A stretch of DNA of 64,000 nt from Deltaproteobacteria bacterium (GCA_020846435.1 JADLDY010000001.1:92738-156737), one strand, 5' to 3'; positions 15,860 to 24,783 are shown, counted from the stretch's first letter. Numbers and translations: made by a program. The notes: generated by a model from the sequence alone, not told the origin.

Positions 15860-17791
15860 GTGAGTAAGAGTGTCGCGCAAAAGCTCATAGACAGCCATCT
15901 GGTTTCAGGTGAGCCTGTCCAGGGCAAGGAAGTCAACATCAGGATAGACCAGACCATCACGCAGGACGCGACAGGCACCATGGCGTACCTGCAGTTCGAG
16001 GCGATGGGCGTGCCCCGTGTGAAGACAGAGCTCTCCGTGAGCTATGTCGACCACAACACGCTCCAGTACGGCGGTTTTGAGAACGCCGACGACCACAGGT
16101 TCCTCCAGACCCTGGCCTCAAAGTACGGCATCTACTTCTCCAAGCCCGGCAACGGAATATGCCACCAGGTGCACCTGGAGAGGTTCGGCAAGCCCGGCAA
16201 GACCATGCTCGGCTCTGACAGCCACACGCCCACCGGCGGCGGCATAGGCATGCTCGCCATAGGCGCCGGCGGACTTGACGTTGCCGTGGCCATGGGCGGC
16301 GGCGCCTTCAGCCTCGTGTACCCCAAGGTCGTCCTCGTGAACCTCAAGGGCAAGCTGAAGCCCTGGGTCTCGGCCAAGGACATCATCCTCGAGCTTCTTC
16401 GCAGGATGACGGTGAAGGGCGGCGTAGGAAAAGTAATCGAGTACGGCGGCCCCGGAGTAGCGAGCCTCACCGTCCCAGAGAGGGCGACCATTACCAACAT
16501 GGGCGCGGAACTTGGCGCGACCAGCTCGGTATTCCCGTCTGACGAAGTGACCAGAGAGTTTCTGGCCGCGCAGGGCAGGGAAGCCGACTGGATAGAGCTC
16601 AAGGCCGACGAGGGCGCGAAATACGACGAGACAATCGAACTTGACCTTAACAAGCTCGAGCCAATGATAGCCAGGCCCCACATGCCTGACCAGGTCTGCA
16701 AGGTCTCCGAAGTAGAAGGCCTCAAGGTAGACCAGGTCTGCGTGGGAAGCTGCACCAACTCTTCTTACAGAGATTTGATGCTCGTCTCCGAAGTCTTCCA
16801 CAAGGGCGAGTTCAAGGTGCACCCGGAAGTCAGCATGACGATATCCCCGGGCTCCAAGCAGGTCCTCGACATGATGGCCCTGAACAAGGGTCTTTCGCAC
16901 CTCATCGAGGCCGGCGCGAGGATATTGGAAGCCACCTGCGGCCCGTGCATCGGCAACGGGCAGTCGCCTCCGTCAGGCGGTGTATCGCTCAGGACCTTTA
17001 ACAGGAACTTCGAAGGCAGAAGCGGCACCAAGGACGGCAAGGTCTATCTCGTCAGCCCCGAAGTCGCTGTGGCGGCCGCTATCTACGGCGTCATAACCGA
17101 CCCGAGGAAACTGGGTAAGTTCCCGAAGGTCAAGATGCCGGTGAAGTTCCTCATCGACGACTCGATGGTCGTCGCCCCGGCAAAGGACCCTTCAAAGGTG
17201 ACCGTCTCCAGGGGCCCTAACATCAAGGAGCTCCCCAAGCAGGGCGCGCTTCCCGAGACCTTGAAGGGCAAATGCCTCATCAAGCTCGGCGATAATATAA
17301 CCACCGACGACATAACCCCGGCTGGAACATGGCTCAAGTACCGCTCGAACGTGCCCAAGTACTCCGAGAGCGTATTCGCGCAGATAGACGCCAAGTTCCA
17401 CGAGAAGGCGAAAGCCGCTGGCGGCGGCTTCGTCATCGGCGGAGAGAACTACGGACAGGGCTCTTCGCGTGAGCACGCGGCCCTTTGCCCCATGTACCTC
17501 GGCATCAAGGCTATCGTTGCCAAGAGCTTCGCCAGGATACACAAGGACAACCTGGTGAACTTCGGCATACTGCCCTTGACCTTCGCTAACGCGGCCGACT
17601 ACGACGGCATTGAGGACGGAGACGAGCTCGAGATGCCGGGCATAAACAAGAGCTTTGGCAATGAGACCGTTACCTTGAAGAATGTAACCAAGGGCAGGGA
17701 GATAAAATTGAAGCACGGCTTCTCTCCGAGACAGGTCGAGACCATCCTCGCTGGCGGCACGCTCAACTACACCACCGCGAAGAGCAGGTAA
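15860..17791 (+). CDS. Aconitate hydratase (short bacterial/archaeal type)
   Basis: Interconverts citrate and isocitrate in the TCA cycle using a 4Fe-4S cluster. The 643-residue length and domain order fit the aconitase type of about 640-650 residues rather than the roughly 890-residue AcnA. Cluster cysteines lie in CVGSCTN and in CGPCIG, substrate-binding motifs such as GSDSHTPTGGG are present, and the C-terminal swivel domain carries NYGQGSSREHAA. The GTG start at 15860 follows a strong AAGGAGG with good spacing. It is monocistronic, with its own -10 box and terminator. Confidence 0.95.
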   Translation: MSKSVAQKLIDSHLVSGEPVQGKEVNIRIDQTITQDATGTMAYLQFEAMGVPRVKTELSVSYVDHNTLQYGGFENADDHRFLQTLASKYGIYFSKPGNGICHQVHLERFGKPGKTMLGSDSHTPTGGGIGMLAIGAGGLDVAVAMGGGAFSLVYPKVVLVNLKGKLKPWVSAKDIILELLRRMTVKGGVGKVIEYGGPGVASLTVPERATITNMGAELGATSSVFPSDEVTREFLAAQGREADWIELKADEGAKYDETIELDLNKLEPMIARPHMPDQVCKVSEVEGLKVDQVCVGSCTNSSYRDLMLVSEVFHKGEFKVHPEVSMTISPGSKQVLDMMALNKGLSHLIEAGARILEATCGPCIGNGQSPPSGGVSLRTFNRNFEGRSGTKDGKVYLVSPEVAVAAAIYGVITDPRKLGKFPKVKMPVKFLIDDSMVVAPAKDPSKVTVSRGPNIKELPKQGALPETLKGKCLIKLGDNITTDDITPAGTWLKYRSNVPKYSESVFAQIDAKFHEKAKAAGGGFVIGGENYGQGSSREHAALCPMYLGIKAIVAKSFARIHKDNLVNFGILPLTFANAADYDGIEDGDELEMPGINKSFGNETVTLKNVTKGREIKLKHGFSPRQVETILAGGTLNYTTAKSR

Positions 17792-17816
17792 TACCTGTTT
17801 TAAAGCAGAAACGAGA

Positions 17817-17848
17817 AAGCCCCCTTCCGAAAGGAAGGGGGCTTTTTT
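17817..17848 (+). terminator. Rho-independent terminator of aconitase
   Basis: AAGCCCCCTTCC (17817-17828) and GGAAGGGGGCTT (17833-17844) enclose a GAAA tetraloop, followed by T residues. Confidence 0.93.
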
Positions 17849-17854
17849 ATTCTA

Positions 17855-18087
17855 CAGGTCGCTGAAAACCCATAGCGAGCGTATTCCCCGCAGTTTTCTG
17901 CGGGGTCAAGCGAGCGAATAGAAAATCGAGACTTCCTTAGGTTTCGAAACTCCCAGCGGGCCGCTGGGAGCTTCAAAAAGTCCCATCTACTTTGTTGGCA
18001 TCAAAGCTCGTAATTGAGGCGTACAAGAAAGTACGCCTCATTCCTCGCTCCTCGACGCCTCGTATCTGGAACTTTTTGAGCAACCTG
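17855..18087. repeat. Palindromic dispersed repeat, long copy
   Basis: The right part (GTACGCCTCATTCCTCGCTC and the end CTTTTTGAGCAACCTG) matches the 124-bp copy at 19316-19439. The left end CAGGTCGCTGAAAA is its degenerate partner. It carries two extra hairpins: CCCCGCAG/CTGCGGGG (17886-17905) and CTCCCAGCGG/CCGCTGGGAG (17950-17970). Non-coding, MITE-like. Confidence 0.7.
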
Positions 18088-18095
18088 TAATGTCC

Positions 18096-18165
18096 TGTCA
18101 TTCTGAGCGAAGCGAAGAATCTAAATTATTAAAAACGAGATTGCTTCGCGTTACTCGCAATGACA
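18096..18165. repeat. Second family of palindromic repeat
   Basis: The left arm from TGTCATTCTGAGCGAAGCG and the right arm ending CGCAATGACA are imperfect inverted copies around a short A/T-rich centre. Inverted repeats of this GTCATTCTGAGCGAAGCG type are scattered through many bacterial genomes. Part of the arm recurs as GGAATGACA at 18178-18186. Confidence 0.6.
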
Positions 18166-18193
18166 AGGCGCTCCCTCGGAATGACAATGCGGT

Positions 18194-18889
18194 TCAAATG
18201 GAGAGCAGCTTTTCTACTTCCTCGTTTTTAAGGCGCATGGGCGTGTTTGCCAAGGCAGGGGAATAAGGTATCTCGACGAGTACGGGAACTCCGGAGAGCT
18301 TTTCGATGTGCTCCCTGTTGTGCTCTCGGCTGAGGTCGTTGCCTGAATCAACGGGGTTGTTGAGTATGATGCCTTTTATGGCGAGCCCCATCTGCCGGGC
18401 GCAGCTGACGGTCAGGAGCGTGTGGTTTATCGTGCCGAGGCGGTTGGCCGAAACAATCAGGAGCGGCGCTCCGAGGAAAAGGGCAAGCTCTGCCATTGAT
18501 CTGCCTTCGGCGGCTGGAGCGAGCAGGCCCCCGGCCCCTTCTACAAGTATTACATCGTGGGCCGCCTGAAGGCCGACGAATATGTCCCTTATCCTGTTGA
18601 AGTCGATTGTTGCCTTGAAGAGCCTGGCGGCCAGGTCTGGCGCTAAAGGGGCGGTGAATCTGTACGGGTTTATGAGGTCAAGCTCTGCCTCCGTGCCTGA
18701 CGCTTCTTTGAGCTTCAACGCGTCTTGCGGGATAATCTTTTCGCCTATGACAGGGCAGCCCGTCTCTACCGGCTTCATCACGCCGACTCTCAAGCCAGCG
18801 TCCCTGAAAGACTTCGCAATAAGGCAGGCGGCCTGAGTCTTGCCGACATTAGTGTCTGTGCCGGTTATGAAGAAGGCTGGTTTAGTCAT
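18194..18889 (-). CDS. bioD: ATP-dependent dethiobiotin synthetase
   Basis: Carboxylates and cyclises 7,8-diaminopelargonate to dethiobiotin, the step before BioB; 231 residues. The P-loop GTDTNVGKT lies near the N-terminus, VEGAGGLL supplies the second nucleotide/substrate region and TGCP with the KPVETG segment fits BioD. I chose ATG 18889 because MTKPAFFITG is the family N-terminus; it overlaps the upstream VOC gene stop as ATGA. It is the last gene of the biotin operon and is followed by repeats instead of a clean terminator. Confidence 0.95.
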   Translation of the reverse strand: MTKPAFFITGTDTNVGKTQAACLIAKSFRDAGLRVGVMKPVETGCPVIGEKIIPQDALKLKEASGTEAELDLINPYRFTAPLAPDLAARLFKATIDFNRIRDIFVGLQAAHDVILVEGAGGLLAPAAEGRSMAELALFLGAPLLIVSANRLGTINHTLLTVSCARQMGLAIKGIILNNPVDSGNDLSREHNREHIEKLSGVPVLVEIPYSPALANTPMRLKNEEVEKLLSI

Positions 18890-19302
18890 GCGCCTTTTTT
18901 CTCTTCTCCCTTGCCCCATGAGCCTATCTCGATGAGGTTGCCTTCCGGGTCTGCTATGAACGAAGAGCGCATGCCCCATGGCTCGTTGCGAGGGCTGAAT
19001 ATGGGTTTTGCTCCCATCTTGACGGCCCGCTCGAACTCCGTGTCTACATCTGAGAATTTCGGCAGGTCTATGGCGAGTTCGAATGTGCCGTTGAGCCCCT
19101 TCGGGTAGGAAACCTCTGTTTTCAGGTAACCTTCAAGCTCTTTTCTCTCGAACATCATGAGCCTTATGCCCTCGTGCCTGAACTCGGCCATCGGGCCTTG
19201 CCCGTTCCAGTCGATATCAACCTTGAGCACTTCCCTGTAAAACTCGACCATCTTCTTCAAGTCTTTGACGAAGATGCCGATAGCGTCGAATTTGATACCC
19301 AT
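18886..19302 (-). CDS. VOC (glyoxalase/bleomycin-resistance) family protein
   Basis: Small vicinal-oxygen-chelate fold protein of 138 residues with the paired beta-alpha-beta-beta-beta modules (GIFVKDLKKMVEFYREVL at the start, FIADPEGNLIEIG at the end). Members act as metal-dependent lyases, dioxygenases or binding proteins; the substrate cannot be named. ATG 19302 is chosen because AGGAG lies 6 bases upstream; earlier in-frame ATGs fall inside the repeat. It is translationally coupled to bioD by an ATGA overlap, which is unusual company and may hint at a link to biotin precursors or only at convenient placement. Confidence 0.8.
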   Translation of the reverse strand: MGIKFDAIGIFVKDLKKMVEFYREVLKVDIDWNGQGPMAEFRHEGIRLMMFERKELEGYLKTEVSYPKGLNGTFELAIDLPKFSDVDTEFERAVKMGAKPIFSPRNEPWGMRSSFIADPEGNLIEIGSWGKGEEKKGA

Positions 19303-19315
19303 AAGGACTCCTGGG

Positions 19316-19439
19316 CAGGCTGCTGAAAAAGTCCATCTGCGTCGTTGTCTTCGTTGCGAGTTCATTGCGGCGTACAAGCAAAGTACGCCTCATTCCTCGC
19401 TCCTCGACGCCTCGCATATGGAGCTTTTTGAGCAGCCTG
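19316..19439. repeat. MITE-like palindromic repeat, 124-bp copy
   Basis: The terminal inverted repeats are about 26 bases with few mismatches: the left end begins CAGGCTGCTGAAAAAGTCCA and the right end is the complement, ending TTTTTGAGCAGCCTG. An inner hairpin GGCGTAC/GTACGCC sits in the middle. It lies between bioA and the VOC gene inside the biotin operon. Confidence 0.8.
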
Positions 19440-19485
19440 ATTTTCTTTTAAGCTCTGCAATATAAGGGGCTTCGTTTTACTCAGA

Positions 19486-20847
19486 TCACTGTACTTCCGT
19501 AATCTCTTTTATCCCCTTGTACGCCGCCTCAACTATTTTTTTAAGCTCGCTTTTCTTGACGCTCAAGGGCGGCATTATGACGACAATGTCTCCGAGCGGC
19601 CTGAGTATGACCCCTGAGTCCCTCATGGAGAGGCACGCCCTGTATCCGACCCTTGATCTGGCGGGGAACGACTCTTTTGTTTTTTTGTCTTTGACGAGCT
19701 CGATGCCTGCTACAAGGCCGATTTGCCTCACCTCGCCGACATGGGGAAGGTCATCGAACCTTTCGAGGAGCTTCTTGAAAAGCTCTATCTTAGGCCCGAG
19801 CCCTTTGATCACCTTTTCTTTTTCAAAGATCTCGAGGCTGGCCAAAGCCGCAGCGCACCCGAGCGGGTTGCCGGTATATGTGTGGCCGTGGAAAAAGCTT
19901 TTGTACTCTTCATATCTGCCGAGAAAAGCCTTGTAGATCTTCTCTGTCGTGAGGGTCGCGGCAAGCGGCATGTATCCGCCGGTCAGTCCCTTGGCAAGAC
20001 AGAGGAAATCCGGGGCAACATTTTCGACTTCGCACGCGAACATCCGTCCTGTCCTGCCGAAGCCGGTCGCCACTTCATCGGCGATGAGGAGCACGCCGTA
20101 TTTCTTAGTTAGAGAGCGCACCGCTTTTAAAAACCCGGGAGGCGCGACTATCATGCCTGCCGCGCCCTGGAATACTGGCTCAATGATGCAGGCGGCAATC
20201 TCTCCAGAGTGCTTTTTCAGCATATCCTCGAACGCCTTGAGGCATTCTGTCTTGCAATCTGAACTGTTCTTTCCGACAGGGCACCTGTAGCAATACGGGT
20301 AGGGGGCCCTGAACGCGCTGAAAAGAAGGGGCCTGTACTTTTTTACGAATATGTCTATCTCTCCCACGCTCATCGAGCCGAAGGTATCTCCGTGGTACGC
20401 TCCAGTGAAGGCGATGAACTTTCTTTTGCCTTCGAAGCCTTTTTGCTCCCAGTACTGGAAAGACATCTTCAGGGCTATCTCTACGGCTGTCGAGCCGTTG
20501 TCGGAGAAAAAGACCCTTTTTAAGCCCTTCGGGGCTATTTTGATAAGCCTTTCGGCCAGCTCAATCGATGGCGTATTCCCCAACCCCAGGAGCGTTGAAT
20601 GGGCGATTTTGCCGAGCTGAGCCTTTATCGCCCGGTCTATCTCCGGCCTTCCGTGTCCGTGCACATTGACCCAGAGGGAGGAGACTCCGTCAAGGTATCT
20701 ATGTCCGTCCGTGTCGATGAGATAGCTGCCCTGGCCCTTATCGATAACCAGCGGGTCGGAATTCTCCCATTCCTTCATCTGGGTGAAGGGGTGCCACACA
20801 TGGGCCTTGTCGAGCCTCTGGAGCTTTTTTGTCCTGTCAGACTTCAA
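19486..20847 (-). CDS. bioA: Adenosylmethionine-8-amino-7-oxononanoate aminotransferase
   Basis: Class III PLP-dependent aminotransferase of 453 residues that converts KAPA to DAPA with S-adenosylmethionine as amino donor. The hallmark N-terminal HVWHPFTQM and the SSLWVNVHGH segment are BioA signatures. The Schiff-base lysine is in CLAKGLTGG and the conserved aspartate in LLIADEVATGFGRTG. It begins 5 bases after bioC ends. Downstream (19303-19485) lies the MITE-like repeat before the VOC gene. Confidence 0.96.
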   Translation of the reverse strand: MKSDRTKKLQRLDKAHVWHPFTQMKEWENSDPLVIDKGQGSYLIDTDGHRYLDGVSSLWVNVHGHGRPEIDRAIKAQLGKIAHSTLLGLGNTPSIELAERLIKIAPKGLKRVFFSDNGSTAVEIALKMSFQYWEQKGFEGKRKFIAFTGAYHGDTFGSMSVGEIDIFVKKYRPLLFSAFRAPYPYCYRCPVGKNSSDCKTECLKAFEDMLKKHSGEIAACIIEPVFQGAAGMIVAPPGFLKAVRSLTKKYGVLLIADEVATGFGRTGRMFACEVENVAPDFLCLAKGLTGGYMPLAATLTTEKIYKAFLGRYEEYKSFFHGHTYTGNPLGCAAALASLEIFEKEKVIKGLGPKIELFKKLLERFDDLPHVGEVRQIGLVAGIELVKDKKTKESFPARSRVGYRACLSMRDSGVILRPLGDIVVIMPPLSVKKSELKKIVEAAYKGIKEITEVQ

Positions 20848-20852
20848 TTGTT

Positions 20853-21674
20853 TCAGACCTTTCTTAATCCCGCGATGATGAGAGCGTAGCTCGCTTCTAT
20901 GCCGCCCTGAGGAGAGGGGAAGCGTTCGGCGTAGAGCCTTCCAGCCTCTTTCAGCCGCTTTCCGGGAGAGAGCCCTTTGCCGCGCTCCATGGCCGGGGCC
21001 GCGCCTATGTTCTTCAATGCCTTGAGGAGTTCGATGAAGCTGTTGTAGCGCCTCTTTATGATCCGCTCTTCGATGAAGACGGCTTCTAACCCCGATGCTT
21101 TGACCGCGCTCTCGATTGAGGCCCTGTCCTGAAATTCTATTTTGCCGTAGCTCTTATAGCACTCTCTCAGCTCCCAAAGCGTCAAAGGCGCGAGCGTGGA
21201 GAAGACGAAGAGGCCGCCGGGCTTCAGGACCCTCGCGGCTTCCCGCAGGGCCAGAGGAAGGTCGCCGGCCCACTGGAGCGCGAGAGAAGAGCCTATCGAA
21301 TCGAAGACTCCTTCCCTGAAAGGAAGCGAGCAGCAGTCGGCCGCCGCAAGGAGTAATGCGTCCCCGTGCTTTTCTCTGGCCTTTCGCAGCATGTTTGTCG
21401 CTATGTCAGAAGCGCAGGCTTTTGTCCCTGCCACAGAAGAGCTGACAAGCCCCGCGAGAGCTCCCGTGCCGGAGCCGATGTCCAGGAAGAAGGACTTCTC
21501 AACGCTCTTTCCGGCTGAGGGCGCTTTCGCGACTGCGTGCGTCCTCTGGCCGAGCATCTGGAAGAGCCTCTTGAAGACCTCGAAGGCGACATCTTTCTGA
21601 AAGAGAGCAAACTCGTCGTAGGTAGCTGCGGCTTTTGAGAAAGACTTTTTTATCGTATCTCTGTCGGATGCCAT
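20853..21674 (-). CDS. bioC: Malonyl-ACP O-methyltransferase
   Basis: SAM-dependent methyltransferase that masks the malonyl carboxyl group so that fatty-acid synthesis can build the pimelate chain. From ATG 21674 it is 273 residues and begins with the family-typical segment IKKSFSKAAATYDEFA. Motif I is FLDIGSGTGAL, with the acidic post-I and the LKPGG loops downstream. An upstream ATG at 21704 would add 10 residues but has no Shine-Dalgarno, while GAGAG precedes 21674. Fourth gene of the biotin operon. Confidence 0.93.
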   Translation of the reverse strand: MASDRDTIKKSFSKAAATYDEFALFQKDVAFEVFKRLFQMLGQRTHAVAKAPSAGKSVEKSFFLDIGSGTGALAGLVSSSVAGTKACASDIATNMLRKAREKHGDALLLAAADCCSLPFREGVFDSIGSSLALQWAGDLPLALREAARVLKPGGLFVFSTLAPLTLWELRECYKSYGKIEFQDRASIESAVKASGLEAVFIEERIIKRRYNSFIELLKALKNIGAAPAMERGKGLSPGKRLKEAGRLYAERFPSPQGGIEASYALIIAGLRKV

Positions 21675-21762
21675 CAATCGTCTCTCAAACATCCTCTTCA
21701 TCATCGAGGGGGATGGATTTGTAAAATTATTCGCGGCAAATCGCGGCGCAAGGCTTGTAAAA

Positions 21763-22551
21763 TTAAAGCCCCGCGAGAAAGTCCCGCAGTATCGTGTTGA
21801 ACAGCTCAGGCCTTGTGATATGGGGCGCGTGCCCGGCGCTCTCGATTATCTCGAGTTTCGCGCCTTTTATTCTGCTGCCCATGTACTCGGCCGCGCCTAT
21901 CGGGCAGATGGAATCCAGCCTTCCGTGCACAAGGAGGACAGGTATGTCGATTGCCTTGAGCTCTTCTCTCAGGTCTGTCATGTAAAGGGCTTCGAGCGCC
22001 TTTGTCATCTCTTCATACCTGAACGCAGGGAAGCAGCCCGGCACCGTGCCTTCGCAGGTGACAGGCCCGGGAAAGGCGTACCTGTCCGTCATCTTCATGG
22101 CAACGGAAGTCTTTTGTTCCTCTTCGGTGAAGTTCAGGCGATAGAACCTCTCGAGAGTCGGCGCAGGCTCCTTTTTCATGTCCATTATCATGCGCTTGAC
22201 CAGAGCCTTTGACTGGCCCCAGGGGAAGTCCTCTTTTTCGACGAAGCAGGGGGTCGAGCCGACGAGCACCAGAGCCTTGAAGCTCTCCTTGAAGTCGGAG
22301 AGTCCGTTTATCAGCGCCATTGAGCCGAGCGACCAGCCGACCCCTATGGCCTTTGTCCTGCCCAGGGGACGGAGCCCCTCCTTTATCTCTCTTATCGCCG
22401 GAAGGAGGCTTGGCTCATCCCACGGAAGCTGCCCCCCGTGGCCGGGCAGGTTGATGTTTATAGCGGTCTCGCTCAGGCCCCTTATGGCCTCTTCCCAGAC
22501 CCACTTGTCGGTCGCCCATCCGTGGACAAATATGAGCGGCGTGTCAGCCAT
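21763..22551 (-). CDS. bioH: Pimeloyl-ACP methyl ester carboxylesterase (BioH-like)
   Basis: Alpha/beta hydrolase of 262 residues, probably the esterase that frees pimeloyl-ACP after BioC-primed synthesis. The nucleophile elbow is GWSLGS, the acid is in HGRLDSICP and the catalytic histidine is in GHAPHIT. The N-terminal FVHGWATDKWVW gives the oxyanion region typical of BioH. Its start overlaps the end of bioF by 8 bases. BioG or BioV-type replacements exist in other bacteria, but the motifs here are BioH-like. Confidence 0.88.
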   Translation of the reverse strand: MADTPLIFVHGWATDKWVWEEAIRGLSETAININLPGHGGQLPWDEPSLLPAIREIKEGLRPLGRTKAIGVGWSLGSMALINGLSDFKESFKALVLVGSTPCFVEKEDFPWGQSKALVKRMIMDMKKEPAPTLERFYRLNFTEEEQKTSVAMKMTDRYAFPGPVTCEGTVPGCFPAFRYEEMTKALEALYMTDLREELKAIDIPVLLVHGRLDSICPIGAAEYMGSRIKGAKLEIIESAGHAPHITRPELFNTILRDFLAGL

Positions 22552-23701
22552 TCAATGCCTCCTTGAAAGCTGACAGGGCAAATTCCAGCTCTTCTTTTGA
22601 GTGTGCCGCGGTGACGGTCACACGCAGCCTCGAAGTCCCCTCAGGCACGGTCGGCGGCCTTATGCCCTGCACGAAGACGCCGTGTTCGAGGAGCCTTCTG
22701 GAGGCTTCCATTGTCCGGTGGCTCTCGCCTGTTTTTACCTGGATAATGGGCGTTACGCTTTCCATCGTGTCGAAGCCGGCCTCTTTGAGCCCCTTGGTGA
22801 TAGTTGAAGTATTGTCCCAGAGTTTTTCTATAAGTTTTGGATTATCTTCGATAATATCTATGGCCTTTGTTGCAGCGGCGCACGCTGACGGCGGCAGGGC
22901 CGTCGTGTAGATAAACGGCCGTGCCTTTGATATGAGGAGGTCGATTATCTCCTGCCCGGCCGTCACGAACGCCCCGAAAGAGCCCAGGGCCTTGCCGAGC
23001 GTGCCCATCTGTATGATAGATGGGTGGTCTTTGATCCCGAAGTGCTCAAGGCTCCCTCTGCCGGATTTTCCCAGGACGCCGGTCGCGTGCGCGTCGTCTA
23101 TGACGAGGACAGCGTTGTATCTTTCAAGGAGACTGGCGATCTCCGGCAGGGGGGCTATTGTGCCGTCCATGCTGAAGACGCTGTCTGTCACGATAAGCTT
23201 TTTTTTCGCTCTCGAAGCCTTGAGCAGGTCTTCGAGTGCACTGGTGTCCCTGTTGGCGTATCTCTTGACCTTTGCGCGGCTCAGCACGCAGGCGTCGACT
23301 ATCGAAGCGTGGTTGAGCCTGTCTGAGAAGACTTCCGTCGACCTGTCGGCCAGCGTGCAGATGAGTCCGAGGTTCGCGTTGTAGCCGGAGTTGAAGAGGA
23401 GCGCGCAGGGAGCTTTCTTGAACTCCCTTATGCGCTCTTCCAGTATGACATGGGGCTCCATGTTGCCGGATACGAGGCGGGATGCTCCGGCCCCTGTTCC
23501 CCATTTTTCAATCGCCTTTATGGCCGCCTCTTTCACGAGCGGGTGGCCCGCGAGCCCCAGATAGTCATTGGAGCACATGAGCACGACTTCATGGCCGTTC
23601 ATGGTGACCTTCGGTCCCTGAGGGCCCTGTATAAGCCTTAAGGTCCTCTTTAAGCCAAGTGTTGTAAGTCTTGATATCTCTTCGAGTATTTCTTCTCGCA
23701 T
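22544..23701 (-). CDS. bioF: 8-amino-7-oxononanoate synthase
   Basis: PLP enzyme of the alpha-oxoamine synthase family that condenses pimeloyl-ACP with alanine; 385 residues. Typical segments are SNDYLGLAGHP near residue 45, GTGAGASRLVSG, the conserved DDAHATGVLG and the PLP lysine in GTLGKALGSFGA. It begins 2 bases after the bioB stop and overlaps bioH, so the operon is tightly packed here. Confidence 0.96.
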   Translation of the reverse strand: MREEILEEISRLTTLGLKRTLRLIQGPQGPKVTMNGHEVVLMCSNDYLGLAGHPLVKEAAIKAIEKWGTGAGASRLVSGNMEPHVILEERIREFKKAPCALLFNSGYNANLGLICTLADRSTEVFSDRLNHASIVDACVLSRAKVKRYANRDTSALEDLLKASRAKKKLIVTDSVFSMDGTIAPLPEIASLLERYNAVLVIDDAHATGVLGKSGRGSLEHFGIKDHPSIIQMGTLGKALGSFGAFVTAGQEIIDLLISKARPFIYTTALPPSACAAATKAIDIIEDNPKLIEKLWDNTSTITKGLKEAGFDTMESVTPIIQVKTGESHRTMEASRRLLEHGVFVQGIRPPTVPEGTSRLRVTVTAAHSKEELEFALSAFKEALNG

Positions 23702-23703
23702 CT

Positions 23704-24693
23704 TTATTTGTAGCCCCTGGGTCTCAAGCCCAGGTCAGCGAGCATCCTGAGGTCGTCATTCGGCTCTCTGCCAGGCGTGGTGAGGTAGTTGCCTATCATC
23801 ATGCCGTTCGCGCCTGCGGCGAATATGAGCGGCTGGAGGTCGCGCAGGTTTGTCTGCCTGCCCCCGCATATGACTATATCGGTCTTCGGGAGCATGAGGC
23901 GGCCCAAGGCGATTATTTTCAGGCATTCCAGCGGCGTGAGGTTCTGCGCTTTTTCGAGCGGGGTGCCTGGCCTGGGGTTCAAAAAGTTTATTGGGACGGA
24001 ATCCGCCCCAAGCTCTTTGAGCGTGGCAAAGAGCTCGACCCGTACATCCCAGCCCTCGCCGAGTCCGAATATGCCGCCGGAGCAGACATGGAAGCCGAGC
24101 TCTTTGGCGGTCCTTACGACCTCGACATCTCGGTCGTACTCATGGGTCGTGCAGATGTTAGGGAAAAAGCTCCTGCCTGTCTCGAGGTTGTGATGATAGC
24201 TCTCGAGTCCGCTATCTTTGAGTTTCTTCAAGGTCTCGCGGTTGAGTATGCCGAGGGAAGCGCATCTTTCCATCTCGACGCTCTCTTTCATCGAGGCCAG
24301 GGCCGAAGTCAAGGCGGCTATGTCCCGCTCCTTTTCAATGGCCGTGCCGCTGGTGACGATCGAGAACTCCCTTGCACCGAAGGCCGCCGCTTCTCTGGCC
24401 GCGCCGACGATCTTAGCCGGCTCTGACATCGGGTATTCGGTGACGCCTGTCGAGTATTTGACCGACTGGGCGCAAAATGAGCAGTCTTCCTTGCAAAGGC
24501 CGCTCTTGGCGTTGACGATGGAGCAGAGGTTTACCTCGACCCCGAGATGACGCCTCCTTACCTGCTCGGAGACAGCGAGGAGTTCGTATATAGACTCTTC
24601 AGGGATCGCCGCGAGCTTCAAGGCTTCGAGTGGGGAGAGCCCCTCGCCTGAGAGCCCCTTTTCAAGGGCGAGAGTGAGAATGTCATTGTTCAT
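23704..24693 (-). CDS. bioB: Biotin synthase
   Basis: Radical-SAM enzyme that inserts sulfur into dethiobiotin; 329 residues. The SAM 4Fe-4S motif is CKEDCSFC with the following AQS, and the later NLET and R residues for the auxiliary cluster region are present. I chose ATG 24693 (MNNDILTLALEKG). The upstream in-frame ATG at 24783 lies in the BirA operator and would add 30 unrelated residues. First gene of the operon bioB-F-H-C-A-VOC-D. Confidence 0.96.
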   Translation of the reverse strand: MNNDILTLALEKGLSGEGLSPLEALKLAAIPEESIYELLAVSEQVRRRHLGVEVNLCSIVNAKSGLCKEDCSFCAQSVKYSTGVTEYPMSEPAKIVGAAREAAAFGAREFSIVTSGTAIEKERDIAALTSALASMKESVEMERCASLGILNRETLKKLKDSGLESYHHNLETGRSFFPNICTTHEYDRDVEVVRTAKELGFHVCSGGIFGLGEGWDVRVELFATLKELGADSVPINFLNPRPGTPLEKAQNLTPLECLKIIALGRLMLPKTDIVICGGRQTNLRDLQPLIFAAGANGMMIGNYLTTPGREPNDDLRMLADLGLRPRGYK

Positions 24694-24751
24694 GTTTATC
24701 CGCCTGTTATCGCTTTTTTCAACAGTTTTAAATAACACGGGGAAGCCTTGA

Positions 24752-24783
24752 TTGTCAACCTGAATGTAATGTCCGGTTGACAA
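24752..24783 (-). promoter_or_regulatory. BirA operator of the biotin operon
   Basis: TTGTCAACC (24752-24760), 14 bases, GGTTGACAA (24775-24783): perfect inverted half-sites with the spacing of known BirA boxes. On the minus strand the second half contains a TTGACA that can serve as the -35 of the bioB promoter, so repressor binding would block transcription. It implies a BirA with a DNA-binding domain elsewhere in the genome. Confidence 0.88.
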
